A DNA stretch of 64,000 nt, from contig NZ_BDFO01000001.1 of assembly GCF_001748245.1 (NCBI RefSeq), positions 5,683,778 through 5,747,777 of the forward strand, in the 5' to 3' direction. The DNA comes from Oligoflexus tunisiensis. Its GTDB lineage: Bacteria; Bdellovibrionota_B; Oligoflexia; Oligoflexales; Oligoflexaceae. The position numbers were made by a program, and so were the translations under genes. This document shows, piece after piece, positions 24,018 through 33,582 of this stretch (its first letter is position 1; every line of letters begins with the position of its first letter). Under the pieces are notes generated by a model that was not told the DNA's origin, searched no databases, and saw nothing but the letters and a program-made list of their open reading frames with translations.

Positions 24018-27000
24018 TTACTGGAGCGTGAAAACTTCGATCACTTCCATGCCCTTGCCTTCGATCGACATATACACATAGGCACCTGAGACATGGATAT
24101 AGAGGGGCGGTTGGGACTGGTAGGTGGCATAGGACCGCACCACAGTCGGAGCCGCTTTGTTGCTGGCATCCATCACATACATCCTATTGGTGTCGTAAGA
24201 GGTGATGAACATGAAATTATCGCCGACGCCGACACTCAACGCATAACCGGGCTCCGGCGTATCGGGCAGCATCGTCACCGATCGGCTGACCAGGCTGGAC
24301 GGATTGCCGGCATCGAAAATTTCGACGCCATCAAACCCTTCCGCAACATACACATGGGAACCGACGACGGTGACCTCTTCCATATTGCTCCGCACGATGG
24401 ATTGCACAACCGTGGGCGCAGCCGGATTGCTGACATCGAAGACCTTCAGGCCGATGAAATTGCCCGTGTCCCGATGCGAGAGATAGACGTAATGGCCAAT
24501 CTTGGCCACACCCGCGGCGTTGCCATTCGTTTCCGTATAGCTCGTCAGGGTCGGGGCGGCCGGGTTGGAAACATTGACGATGGCCAGGCCACCTCCCGTC
24601 TCGTCATCTTCCACCGCAACATAAACGTATGGGCCATCCACCAGCAGGACCGAGGCATTGGTCAGGGGCAGCGAACCCTTCACCACCAGGGCAGCCGGAT
24701 TGGAAATATCCACGGTGATCAGACCTTTTTCCCAGTTGGCGACATAGGCCATGGTTCCCTGCACTTTGACGTCCGAGCACCAGCCGGATACCGAGCTGTT
24801 GCCGAGGGTGTCGGTGTCACTGATCGCGGGACTGGCCGGTGTGCTGACATTCACCAGCCCAAAGCCATATTCCTCACGGCAGACGGCCGTGTGCGTACCG
24901 GCATTGTGGAGGCCCATGATCTTTGACGAGTTGTAAAATCCTGTGTGGGTTATCGTCGTTTTCAAAGTTCTTAACGGCTGAGTCACCGCATTCACCTCAA
25001 CCCCGCTCGCATAGTTTCTGAGAGCATCGGCGGCGAAAACCTTGTAATAATAGGTGGCGTTGCCGGTGAGCCCCGAATCGGTAAACGAGGAGGTGCTGCC
25101 GACGGCCACGATCGTTGAAGTGCCGAGGGTTTGACCCGCGGCATATAGGGTGCCCCGAACCGGGACATCAGAGATGGGCATCGTGTTGCGCAGAACAAGA
25201 TAGGATTGCGTGCCCCCGCCTCCACTCGTCCAGTCGAGGTTCATGGCCTGCACGCCCGGTGTGGCGGTCAGAGCATTCACCTGATTCGGAGCGGTCGTAT
25301 CCCAACTGAGTACCATCTGATCGCTGGCGCTATTGCCCGCGGCATCCGTCGCCGTAAGATGCAGGATATAGGCGCCGTCCGCCGTTGCACTGATGGTTGT
25401 GACCAGAGCATGGGCGCTGCCGAAGGACATGGTTCCCGGTCCTGATACCATGTTCCACGCATAGGTGCTGGCGCCGACGGACGTACCGGTCTGTATAAAC
25501 ATAAGATTCGCACTGCGATCGCCGCCCGCATTCACCGTGGGCGGAACGGTATCCCAGGTCAAGGTCAGCGTGTCCTCCGCCGTCTGACCTCCGGACCCGG
25601 TTATGGTAAGTTTTATCACATAAACGCCATCGGTGGATGCGGTGACCGATGTGTCCCTGGCCGTCGGCGTGGAAAATGTCACCGTGCCGGGACCGGACAC
25701 CTTGCTCCACGCATAGATCACGGCATTCGAGGCCGTCGGCATAAGACCCACACTGCTGCGGGCGGCAAGGTCAGGACCCACATTGACCGTGGGAACGGTG
25801 CTGGTCCACTGAAAATTCATTTGGTCCGTTCTGGAATTGCCAGCGGCATCGGTGGCTGTGAGTTCCAACACATAGGTATCATCCACCGCGGCGCTGACCA
25901 CGGGCATCAGAATATCACTCGCGGAAAACGTCAGCGTTCCTGTGCCGGAAACCTTGCGCCAGCTTACGCTGACAGCATCAGAGCCAGCGGAACCCTGCAG
26001 AGCGGTGGGGGCTCCGATGATGATATCCTGTCCGGCGCTCACTGTGGGTGGCGTGGTATCCCAGGTCAAAATCATTTCATCCTGCGCTGTCAAACCCGTG
26101 CTACCGATGGCCGTCAGACGAATGACATACACGCCGTCCGTGGAGGCAGCCACATTCGTTTGCAGACTCGTCCCCGCGGAAAACGTGAGCGCGCCTGGTC
26201 CGGAAACCTGGGACCATTGATAAACCTGAGCATGGGTGGCCACGCCGGCCAGAGTCGCCATGTGATTGTGCAGTAAATCCGGACCGGCATTCACCGTCGG
26301 TGGCAAGGCAGGAGGTCCGGGCGCTTCGGGTGTTTCCGCGGGAGTTTCCCCGTCCCCGGTTAGGACCGCGTTCGGATCGGCGGTCAGCATGAACATGAAA
26401 CTTTGCGCGTTGGCATTGGTGGCTTCATCCGTGCAGCTCAGCTGCACGATATAGGTGCCGCCGGTGAGCGCGGAAAATTTGGGTTCGAATGTCTCGGCAT
26501 CTTTGATCTTCAGCGTTTCGTGTGTGCTGCTCCAAAGGCAAGTGACCTCGCCCTGATCGCTCACGCTCACCCGCGGGCTGTCCGTCAAAGACAGAATTTG
26601 AAAACCATCGCCGCTGATGACCGGAGCCTGACGATCAACAATCAGCGGCAGGCCCTTGTCGAGGGCATCGTTCACCTTGGGTTCAATTTTCCATTTCAGA
26701 CACAGATACCAGGTGCCTTCGTCCAGATTAAAAAGCCGGGTGCTGGTGTTTTTGGTGCGAACTCTTTGTTCGATCGTGCGGCAGGTCTCATCGCGAGCCA
26801 GTTCAAGTTGATATTCACTGGCCCGATCGATCGCGTTCCACGAAACAGGAATTTCCCGGGCGTTGGTCGAGGTGGAAGGAATCGTCAGCGCCACGGCCTG
26901 ATCCGCACTGGATCGAACAGAAGCCGCACCGCCCTTGGTATTGCCCTGACGTACGGATGTTTCCGTTGAAGTCATGGCCGTGGGACCACAGCCCATCCAA

Positions 27001-27050
27001 GAGAGCGAGAGATAAAGTAGACCGCAGGTCTTATGCAGGGAACGCGACAA
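24018..27050 (-). CDS. Large lipoprotein with PKD-like repeats, a fibronectin-like domain and an LVIVD-like propeller
   Basis: The 1010-residue protein starts with TTG at 27050, with GGGAGG 5 bases upstream; the product then has a signal ending in a WMGC lipobox, which a start at 27125 would hide. About five tandem PKD/K319-like units follow (about 255-640), each with a TVNAG-x-D start and a WS-x-VSGPG centre. A fibronectin type III-like region follows (about 640-715), then an LVIVD-type beta-propeller (about 725-1005) with repeated DISNPA and NVSNPAAP blocks. It is a surface or periplasmic adhesive or recognition protein; its ligand is unknown. Confidence 0.82.
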   Translation of the reverse strand: MSRSLHKTCGLLYLSLSWMGCGPTAMTSTETSVRQGNTKGGAASVRSSADQAVALTIPSTSTNAREIPVSWNAIDRASEYQLELARDETCRTIEQRVRTKNTSTRLFNLDEGTWYLCLKWKIEPKVNDALDKGLPLIVDRQAPVISGDGFQILSLTDSPRVSVSDQGEVTCLWSSTHETLKIKDAETFEPKFSALTGGTYIVQLSCTDEATNANAQSFMFMLTADPNAVLTGDGETPAETPEAPGPPALPPTVNAGPDLLHNHMATLAGVATHAQVYQWSQVSGPGALTFSAGTSLQTNVAASTDGVYVIRLTAIGSTGLTAQDEMILTWDTTPPTVSAGQDIIIGAPTALQGSAGSDAVSVSWRKVSGTGTLTFSASDILMPVVSAAVDDTYVLELTATDAAGNSRTDQMNFQWTSTVPTVNVGPDLAARSSVGLMPTASNAVIYAWSKVSGPGTVTFSTPTARDTSVTASTDGVYVIKLTITGSGGQTAEDTLTLTWDTVPPTVNAGGDRSANLMFIQTGTSVGASTYAWNMVSGPGTMSFGSAHALVTTISATADGAYILHLTATDAAGNSASDQMVLSWDTTAPNQVNALTATPGVQAMNLDWTSGGGGTQSYLVLRNTMPISDVPVRGTLYAAGQTLGTSTIVAVGSTSSFTDSGLTGNATYYYKVFAADALRNYASGVEVNAVTQPLRTLKTTITHTGFYNSSKIMGLHNAGTHTAVCREEYGFGLVNVSTPASPAISDTDTLGNSSVSGWCSDVKVQGTMAYVANWEKGLITVDISNPAALVVKGSLPLTNASVLLVDGPYVYVAVEDDETGGGLAIVNVSNPAAPTLTSYTETNGNAAGVAKIGHYVYLSHRDTGNFIGLKVFDVSNPAAPTVVQSIVRSNMEEVTVVGSHVYVAEGFDGVEIFDAGNPSSLVSRSVTMLPDTPEPGYALSVGVGDNFMFITSYDTNRMYVMDASNKAAPTVVRSYATYQSQPPLYIHVSGAYVYMSIEGKGMEVIEVFTLQ

Positions 27051-27262
27051 GGGATCCTCCCGAAACGTGCTGCCGGCGCGTAAGAATGCGAATAACTGAA
27101 ATCGTCCTGAAAACCTTATCGGCACCGGGCTTAAGGCGGCGGGTTGATTGTGTGAAATTTTAATAATTTCTATCTGTTACCAAAAACTCTTCCCTGGGGG
27201 AGGCCCCAGGCGTTGAGTCACGGGGATTTTCATCGTGGAGGAGGGTAACCTCGCCTAACGAA

Positions 27263-27916
27263 CTAGGGCTTTCGAGGCTCAAGCAGAAGTCTCAGGGTTC
27301 GGCCATCGAGTCGATGACCACCCGGAAAGGTCTCAAAGCGAAATCCAGGGCTGACCTTGCGCAAGGTCGCAGCCAGCTGCGAGGCCTTTTTCAAGGTGAT
27401 ATCCTGCTGCCCGATCATGATGGCGAAGCTCGAATGGGGATTCGGCTTTTCACTTTTGGAATCCCAGGTGCCGGCACTGCCGGAGGCAATGATGCGTTTC
27501 AATTTGGGATCGCTGTGGACCTTATAGAGCTTCAACCCAAAATATCCTCCGTTGGAGAAACCTACGAGGTTATAGTCGGGGTTGCCGCTCCAGCAGGTGC
27601 GGGCCTTGGCACGCAGAGCTTCAAAGGTTTTCAAAACCTCCTCGGGATCCTTCGCAGGCCAGCAAAGCTTGCCCGTGGGACACAGGGATCCACGCGGCAG
27701 AGCCACGCGCAGGGAAAGTTCCTGAGCCAGCTGCTCGAGAACCTTGTGGTTCTCCACTTCCTCCTTGGTGTCCTGGTCAGGAGACGTGAGGCCGTGCAGA
27801 TAGATGAGATGACCCTTGGCGGCGGTCGGGCCGATGCAGACGGTCGGGGCTGGTTTGGCCGCGGCCGGAGCCGCGGTCAGCATCAGACTGAGAAGGAAGG
27901 TCAGATGGGGTCGCAT
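27263..27916 (-). CDS. Exported alpha/beta hydrolase
   Basis: The 217-residue protein has a signal peptide (cleavage after AAA, about 20) and the alpha/beta hydrolase set: oxyanion region YLHGL, nucleophile Ser in GFSNGG, Asp in GQQDITL and His in FPGGHRLD. Four Cys residues are likely paired. It is the last gene of a six-gene operon that encodes a LolD-like ATPase, two FtsX permeases, a LolA-like protein and a barrel. An esterase, lipase or thioesterase role on a lipid-type substrate would fit that context but is inferred. Confidence 0.82.
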   Translation of the reverse strand: MRPHLTFLLSLMLTAAPAAAKPAPTVCIGPTAAKGHLIYLHGLTSPDQDTKEEVENHKVLEQLAQELSLRVALPRGSLCPTGKLCWPAKDPEEVLKTFEALRAKARTCWSGNPDYNLVGFSNGGYFGLKLYKVHSDPKLKRIIASGSAGTWDSKSEKPNPHSSFAIMIGQQDITLKKASQLAATLRKVSPGFRFETFPGGHRLDGRTLRLLLEPRKP

Positions 27917-27925
27917 GCCACACTT

Positions 27926-29290
27926 TCAAAAGTTGATGCTAAGGCCCACGCCGGCCGTCAGGAACGTTCTTTCCGTCGGCATCACAGCGAGCGCCGCCTG
28001 CAGATCCGGATCCAGACCCTGCGTTTGACCAAAGGCCTTCAGATTTTCCGGAATTTTCAAACAGAGTTCACCGTATTCACCGAAGCAGCGCTGCACATAG
28101 GCTTCCAGCGTAGCGTAATTGGCCACCAGCCAGGTTCCCGTCAGTCGGCCGATCGAGGTCTTGTCGCTCAGATTGCCCAGCCCCGTCAGATAAAAGGATG
28201 TTTCGTTCCAGGTCCCGGGATTGGGCAATCGCACATAACCGCTCACATAACGGCGACCGGCATAAAGGTTTTGCGATTGACCGACAAATAGGGAATAGAG
28301 TTCCGCAAAGCGATCCTCATAACCCAGTTCATTATAGAAGTATTCCGTTCCAAAATAAACGGCGTCCTCGCCGTTGTAATTGATCGCATAACGAATCCCG
28401 CCGACCAGCTGCTTGAAGGTCTTGTCCTCGTCCTGATAGGGACTGGGCAGAACAATCTGCTGATCCTCCAGAACACCATCCTGAAAGAATGTGCGCTGAT
28501 GACGTTTCGAAAAGGCCGCTTCCATATTCACATCGATCGGACCCAAGGCGCTCGACACATCCACACCGAAGCGCTGCGGTGTGTTGCGTTTGGATTGCAC
28601 CGTGAGAGCCAGTTCCCCTGAACCCAGGAAGGCGAACTCGCCCCGCAGGGCGAGACCGATATCATCATTGCGTTCAGCATCATCAAACTGCACCACGGCA
28701 TAGTAATTGAAACCCAACTTTTCATTCGGCATATGAAACTTCAAAAGATTCTGCCCCAGGCGCCGATCGAAAAGCGCAAAGGGATCCCGCACCTCACGCG
28801 CCGTGAAATCAGTGGGATTCCAGATTTGACCGCTGCCCCATTTCAGATGCTGCTTCCCATAGGTGATGAACACCGTGCGGGCCAGGTCCCACTTGAACCA
28901 GAGTTCGTCGATGTCCTGCCGCAGGGTGGTCTCGCGACTGGTTGCACCGCTGGCATTCACGACGAGGGACTCCTGCTCCGTCAGTCGTGTGCGCAGAAAG
29001 ACCCGCAGTTCCTCGCTCGGCCGGGTATCAAAGTAAATATCCGCGGTCTTGGTCGGTACAAACGGGCCTTCCTGAAAACGCTGATTTTCAACCTGGGAGC
29101 TGGTGGACAAAATCTCGAGACGTCCACCGATCTGCATTGTATCCATCAGAGCCTTGGCCTGCTGTTCCAGTGCCGGCTTGGGTTGGGTGGGTTTGGCCTC
29201 TTCTCCAAAGATATCCTCATCACGCGAATCCTGGGCCCGAGCCAAACCGGAAGCACCCACCGCGGCAAGCAACAGAACGAGCTTTTTCAT
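27926..29290 (-). CDS. Outer-membrane beta-barrel protein, DUF1302-like, in the Lol-like operon
   Basis: The 454-residue protein has a signal peptide (cut near 19, after ARA), a short soluble stretch (about 20-50) and then a barrel of alternating strands that ends in GVGLSINF, a C-terminal Phe. A block around KQHLKWGSGQIWNPTDF resembles the conserved segment of barrels found with LolA-like proteins and RND/ABC export genes. Its gene is 15 bases after the LolA-like gene, so it likely provides the outer-membrane end of the system. Confidence 0.8.
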   Translation of the reverse strand: MKKLVLLLAAVGASGLARAQDSRDEDIFGEEAKPTQPKPALEQQAKALMDTMQIGGRLEILSTSSQVENQRFQEGPFVPTKTADIYFDTRPSEELRVFLRTRLTEQESLVVNASGATSRETTLRQDIDELWFKWDLARTVFITYGKQHLKWGSGQIWNPTDFTAREVRDPFALFDRRLGQNLLKFHMPNEKLGFNYYAVVQFDDAERNDDIGLALRGEFAFLGSGELALTVQSKRNTPQRFGVDVSSALGPIDVNMEAAFSKRHQRTFFQDGVLEDQQIVLPSPYQDEDKTFKQLVGGIRYAINYNGEDAVYFGTEYFYNELGYEDRFAELYSLFVGQSQNLYAGRRYVSGYVRLPNPGTWNETSFYLTGLGNLSDKTSIGRLTGTWLVANYATLEAYVQRCFGEYGELCLKIPENLKAFGQTQGLDPDLQAALAVMPTERTFLTAGVGLSINF

Positions 29291-29305
29291 GGCATTCCCC
29301 GTTTC

Positions 29306-30088
29306 TTAACGACTCTGCGATTCCAGCCAGGCTTTGGTAAACATGTTGGCATCCAGAGGATCGAGTTTCACATCGCGCAGGACGACGGTCGTGCTGTTGC
29401 CTTTTTCGACCTCATCAAAGACGCGAATTTCCTTGGGCACATACACATCGGAGCCTTTGGACTTGCTGAACATCTTGTCCCAGCCCGGATAGTAGGTGGT
29501 GCGCAGCAGCTTGCCTGATAGGGCGGACTCCTGACGCTTCAGGATATTTTTTGATTCCTGATCGATCCAGAGTTCCACGATGGGGCTGGCGACATCGGAC
29601 TTGGGTTTGGCGGTTAATTTAACGCGATGCACCGGGAATTTTCCGAGTTTTTCATCGCCGACGAACTTCGCATCGTATTCGATGGCGAGGCGCGACTCAT
29701 CGAAGTCATCACGACGGCTGTTGGTACCGGCAATGCTGGCCCGTTCCGTTTGCCTTTCCCATTTGCCGAGGGCCGGTTCATAGAGAAAAAGGTTTTTCTC
29801 GACCCGCAGATAACCCTTGCCGGCTTCGGCCTTGGGCTTGGTGAAAAGAATCATCCACTTGTCATCGGCATCGCGGCGGTAGACACGGGCTTCAAAAGCC
29901 TTGGTGCTGCCGTCCTTTTCCTTCTGATCGATGAAGACGACCGAGGCATAGTCACCCGTGGCGCGTTGCCGTTCATCCACCAGCTTGATGAGTTCTTTGG
30001 TTTGAGCCTCATCCAGGGCCAGGGCCCGATCGGATAGCGAGGCCAACGATAAGGCCATTCCTAAAATGACTGTTCCTTTGCGCAACAT
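29306..30088 (-). CDS. Outer-membrane lipoprotein-sorting (LolA-like) protein
   Basis: The 260-residue protein has a signal peptide (cut near 25) and the LolA-superfamily pattern seen in the sorting-protein branch found beside such permeases: FEARVYRRDADDKWMI, GYLRVEKNLFLYEP, WIDQESKNILKRQ and a C-terminal VVLRDVKLDP. It is predicted to shuttle a lipid or lipoprotein through the periplasm. AAGGA lies 6 bases upstream of the ATG at 30088. Spacing to its neighbours is 15-20 bases, which supports one operon. Confidence 0.87.
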   Translation of the reverse strand: MLRKGTVILGMALSLASLSDRALALDEAQTKELIKLVDERQRATGDYASVVFIDQKEKDGSTKAFEARVYRRDADDKWMILFTKPKAEAGKGYLRVEKNLFLYEPALGKWERQTERASIAGTNSRRDDFDESRLAIEYDAKFVGDEKLGKFPVHRVKLTAKPKSDVASPIVELWIDQESKNILKRQESALSGKLLRTTYYPGWDKMFSKSKGSDVYVPKEIRVFDEVEKGNSTTVVLRDVKLDPLDANMFTKAWLESQSR

Positions 30089-30108
30089 GGTATTTCCTTT
30101 CCCAAAAA

Positions 30109-31452
30109 TCATTTGCCCTGCATCAAGGCTTCCACCGGACGCAGCCGGGCAGCCTTGAATGCGGGATACAGTGCAGCCAGACCAGTGATCACGGAAAAGA
30201 GGATCAGAGTGCTTATGATCTGGCTCGGATGCAGACTGAATTTCAAGGTATTCGCCATCATGAAGAGGCGCATGCCATCGTTGGTGATCGGTATATCGAG
30301 ACCGTTAATAACGCCAATCACCAGAGAGCCGAAGAGGACCCCCAGACCCGAGGCCAAAAGCCCGAGCATGATGGCTTCAAAGACAAACATCTGAAGCACA
30401 AAGCCCCGTGGTGCGCCGATGGCCCGCATGGTGCCAATTTCCTTGGTGCGCTCCCGGACGCTCATCCACATCGAGTTCATGATCCCGCCGATGATGATCA
30501 CGGCCAGGAGCGTGATCACGATCGCAGAAATGAAATCAAGGGCATTGGTGATCCAAAGTACAAAGGAAATCTCATCACTCCAGATGGTCAAATCAAGCTT
30601 CTGTCCCAGCCAGTCCTCGCCGGCCACCTTTTCAAATTTCATGAAGAAAGGATTGGGATCGTGATCCATGACTTGAAAACCCTCGTCTTTGAAGGTCTTA
30701 CGCAATCTTTCCATGACTTCGGTGGACTTGTCCGCCTCGTCGAGGTAGACCATGATCACCCCGGTGGTTTCAGGCCCGACGGTATAGAGGTCAAGCACCA
30801 CCTGCCGCTGGGTGAAAATCGACCAGTTGCTCATGAAGCCGACATCCGAGGCGATGGCGGCCACCTGCAGATCCACCGTGTTGTCCTGTCCACCGGAGGC
30901 TTCCGTCACCACTGTCAGCGTATCCCCGACCCGCAGTTCCAGTTTTTTCGCCTGGCCGGCAAAGATCAGAGCGGTGTTGGGCTTTTTCAGATCTTCAAAG
31001 CTCCCGAAGGTCTGGTCGCTGCCATCCTTTTTGTATTCACTTTCCTTGGCCAGACGGAGGCTCTTGAAAAAGCGCCCTTCCTCGTCATAGTTGATGCCGT
31101 TCAACCCCGCGTTGATGGACGAGGCAGGGCTGATGATCCGTCCCCAGCCACGGTGCCGATCGATGACTCCGGTGGCTTCCGGCACAGCCTTGACCACGAT
31201 CTCCCGCAGTTTTGTGCGTTCGGCAAGAAGGGGGGCGGACGCTTTTTTGCGGATCTTGAAGAAGCCGCCGACATTCACATGACCCGCCGAGAGGGTCGTG
31301 GCCGATTCAATCATACGCTCGCTGATCGAGGAGGACACCGCCCGCAGAAACAGGAAAAGGGTGGCGACCACCGCCACCGCAAAGCCGAGCAGGATGGTGC
31401 GGCGTTTGGCCTGCAGCAGGTTGCGAAAAGCAATATTGAGCATGGTGATCAT
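30109..31452 (-). CDS. FtsX-like/LolE-type ABC permease, 447 residues
   Basis: The protein has a first membrane helix (about 17-37), a MacB-like periplasmic core (about 45-285) and three C-terminal helices in an FtsX domain (about 310-440), with the IGTMRAIGAPRGFVLQMF block typical for the family. It pairs with the second, larger permease to form the channel for the LolD-like ATPase. Its start is three bases after the stop of the larger permease. Confidence 0.93.
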   Translation of the reverse strand: MITMLNIAFRNLLQAKRRTILLGFAVAVVATLFLFLRAVSSSISERMIESATTLSAGHVNVGGFFKIRKKASAPLLAERTKLREIVVKAVPEATGVIDRHRGWGRIISPASSINAGLNGINYDEEGRFFKSLRLAKESEYKKDGSDQTFGSFEDLKKPNTALIFAGQAKKLELRVGDTLTVVTEASGGQDNTVDLQVAAIASDVGFMSNWSIFTQRQVVLDLYTVGPETTGVIMVYLDEADKSTEVMERLRKTFKDEGFQVMDHDPNPFFMKFEKVAGEDWLGQKLDLTIWSDEISFVLWITNALDFISAIVITLLAVIIIGGIMNSMWMSVRERTKEIGTMRAIGAPRGFVLQMFVFEAIMLGLLASGLGVLFGSLVIGVINGLDIPITNDGMRLFMMANTLKFSLHPSQIISTLILFSVITGLAALYPAFKAARLRPVEALMQGK

Positions 31453-31455
31453 ATC

Positions 31456-33558
31456 TCATTCCTTCTCTTGCATAGCTTCGGCCGGTTGCACGCGCGCGGC
31501 CAGGCGAGCCGCATAGATCGACGATAGGGTGGCGATCAGAGTGATGACAAACGGTGTGGCAATGATGATATCCCAACGAATTTTGGGATAGAGGCGCGGT
31601 CCCGAGAACAGGAAGGCCACGATGTCATTCACAGCCGGAATCCCCGCCTTGGCGAGCCAGAAAAGGACCACGGCTCCCAGGATCGCGCCCACGATGGAAC
31701 CGATCAAACCGGTCACGCAGGTTTCTCCCAGGAACAGTCCCACGACAAAGGACTTTTGCGCGCCGATGGCTCGCATGGTGCCGATTTCCCGAATCCGATT
31801 GAGCGTTCCGACGATAATCGAGTTGTTGATGATCACGAGGGTCACCAGGAAAATCACGCCAAGCGCCAGGATCAGAACGAGGCGCATGATGTTCACCATC
31901 TGGCCGACGATGCCCGAGGCCTGCTGCCAGTCGATGACGCGAACCTCAAGCCCCTTGTCCTTGAAGGCCTGAGCCAGTTCCTCCTGAGTTTCCTTGAGGA
32001 GGTCGGGATCCTTGAGCTTGATGGCGGCATTCAAAGCCAGACCGTGCTTGACCTCGTCCAGCTCGAAGCTATCCGGAATCACGGGTTTGACGTCGATCAC
32101 CGCTTCCACCTGGGAGTTTTTGGCCTCCAGGGAACGTGATTCAATCTCGATCTGACTTTCCTCGCCGAACAGAGCTTCCTCCGCATTGGCGGCTTCAATG
32201 TGCTGGATGCCAACCTTCTTGCGCATCTCGGCCAGTTCCTGCTGCGAGGCTTCGGTCATCTTTCCATAAAGTTCGCGGAAGCTGACAAGGTCGATGATGC
32301 TCGTCTGACCCGCAAGGTCGGAATCCTCGAGACCGGCAAAGGAATAGACGCCATAGACTTTGAGCGGCAGGCTTTTCACATAACCGCTGCGGGTATAGGC
32401 CCGGAGCGTGATGGTTTCGCCTGGGGAGATTTCATAGAGCTTCATGAGCGGCGCGATGTGCTGATAGAACCATTCGTGACGGGCGCTGAAGTTCTCATCG
32501 TTGACAGTCAGGAAATCCTTCAGCTGGTTCGTCAGATGCGCGATGAGGTCCTCGTCGGGTTTGGCCCCGTTGATGCCGAATTCCGTCAGCTTCTTGGACA
32601 AATCACTGGCCTGGTCGCGATTCAACGAGCTGATGATGGCGCTATACTGCCTGGTCAGGTCGGTGGCGTTGCGCTCGTTTTCCGCATCGCCCTGGATGGG
32701 GATATGGGTGACCACGATCCTTTTATGAAGGCGATCGAAGAGTCGGGCCACGACCACCTTCAGATAGTTTTCGCGGGCCCGGTGAGCCAGCAGGATCCCC
32801 CTTTGTCCTGGCGGCAGGTTTTCCCCTTCGACCACCCGAAACTTGGGAAAGTTCTGCTGGTAGAGGCTGATATCGGTTCCAATATAGCCCAGGTAAATCG
32901 GAGTTTTCTCGCCCGAGAGCGGCGCGATTTTGGTTTCCAGGAACTGGAGCTTGCTCTCATCCAGGGTCTTGAGCGTATCCAGAAAGCCAGGCGCCTCGGC
33001 CTTGGCAATATCCGCTTCCTGCGCTTCGACAACGGCAACATCAGCCACCAGTTTCTTCTGTTCCGCCGCTTCCTTTTTCAATTGTTCAAGCTGAAACCGC
33101 ACCCCATCGATACGGGTTTGAATCGCCACCGGATCCTGACTTTTCAGAGCCTCACGCAGCTGATCGAGGATCTCATCCATTTCGTTGCCACGACCGAGCA
33201 ACGACATGTCCATGCCCATAGGCACAAAGGCCTCGACATTGGGATTCTGCAGAGCGATCTCACGGTAGGGAACGATGTCCGGCAGCTCACCGATATCGGC
33301 GCGGCCCATAAAACCACCACCGAAGAGGGCCAGATCATCCTTGGCCTTGTCCGAATAGATCTGCAGATGACCGGCGATACTCCCGATGATGCTTTCGCGC
33401 ATCGAGCCCTCGACATCGCGCAGGAGGGAAAAGCCGATCACCCCGAGAAAGGTTCCCAGGCACAAAAGGGTGCCGATCACCAGGGTTTTGACTCGATAGA
33501 GCCAAAGATTGCGAAATGCCACTTTCATGATCAATGAGATCATTTCCAAGAGTCTCAT
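31456..33558 (-). CDS. FtsX-like/LolC-type ABC permease with a long coiled-coil insert, 700 residues
   Basis: The layout is LolC/MacB-like, with a helix at about 23-45 and three C-terminal helices with MRAIGAQKSFVVGLF. The periplasmic segment is about 490 residues, roughly 250 more than in the partner permease, and contains Glu/Lys/Ala-rich coiled-coil stretches (about 120-185) and others around 290-350. The ATG at 33558 has GGAGG 8 bases upstream; a TTG at 33564 lies too close to it. The insertion may reach across the periplasm to the LolA-like carrier or the barrel. Confidence 0.92.
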   Translation of the reverse strand: MRLLEMISLIMKVAFRNLWLYRVKTLVIGTLLCLGTFLGVIGFSLLRDVEGSMRESIIGSIAGHLQIYSDKAKDDLALFGGGFMGRADIGELPDIVPYREIALQNPNVEAFVPMGMDMSLLGRGNEMDEILDQLREALKSQDPVAIQTRIDGVRFQLEQLKKEAAEQKKLVADVAVVEAQEADIAKAEAPGFLDTLKTLDESKLQFLETKIAPLSGEKTPIYLGYIGTDISLYQQNFPKFRVVEGENLPPGQRGILLAHRARENYLKVVVARLFDRLHKRIVVTHIPIQGDAENERNATDLTRQYSAIISSLNRDQASDLSKKLTEFGINGAKPDEDLIAHLTNQLKDFLTVNDENFSARHEWFYQHIAPLMKLYEISPGETITLRAYTRSGYVKSLPLKVYGVYSFAGLEDSDLAGQTSIIDLVSFRELYGKMTEASQQELAEMRKKVGIQHIEAANAEEALFGEESQIEIESRSLEAKNSQVEAVIDVKPVIPDSFELDEVKHGLALNAAIKLKDPDLLKETQEELAQAFKDKGLEVRVIDWQQASGIVGQMVNIMRLVLILALGVIFLVTLVIINNSIIVGTLNRIREIGTMRAIGAQKSFVVGLFLGETCVTGLIGSIVGAILGAVVLFWLAKAGIPAVNDIVAFLFSGPRLYPKIRWDIIIATPFVITLIATLSSIYAARLAARVQPAEAMQEKE

Positions 33559-33582
33559 GTCCAAGGCCTCCTTCCTTCGGTT

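Noticed and set aside
25000..26300. Repeated DNA blocks that could look like a CRISPR or tandem repeat
   Set aside because: The repeats are about 250 bases long, vary in sequence and keep the reading frame; they encode the PKD-like domains.
30229..33537. Two long plus-strand frames opposite the FtsX permease genes
   Set aside because: Both are antisense to conserved permease genes and carry no recognisable domains.
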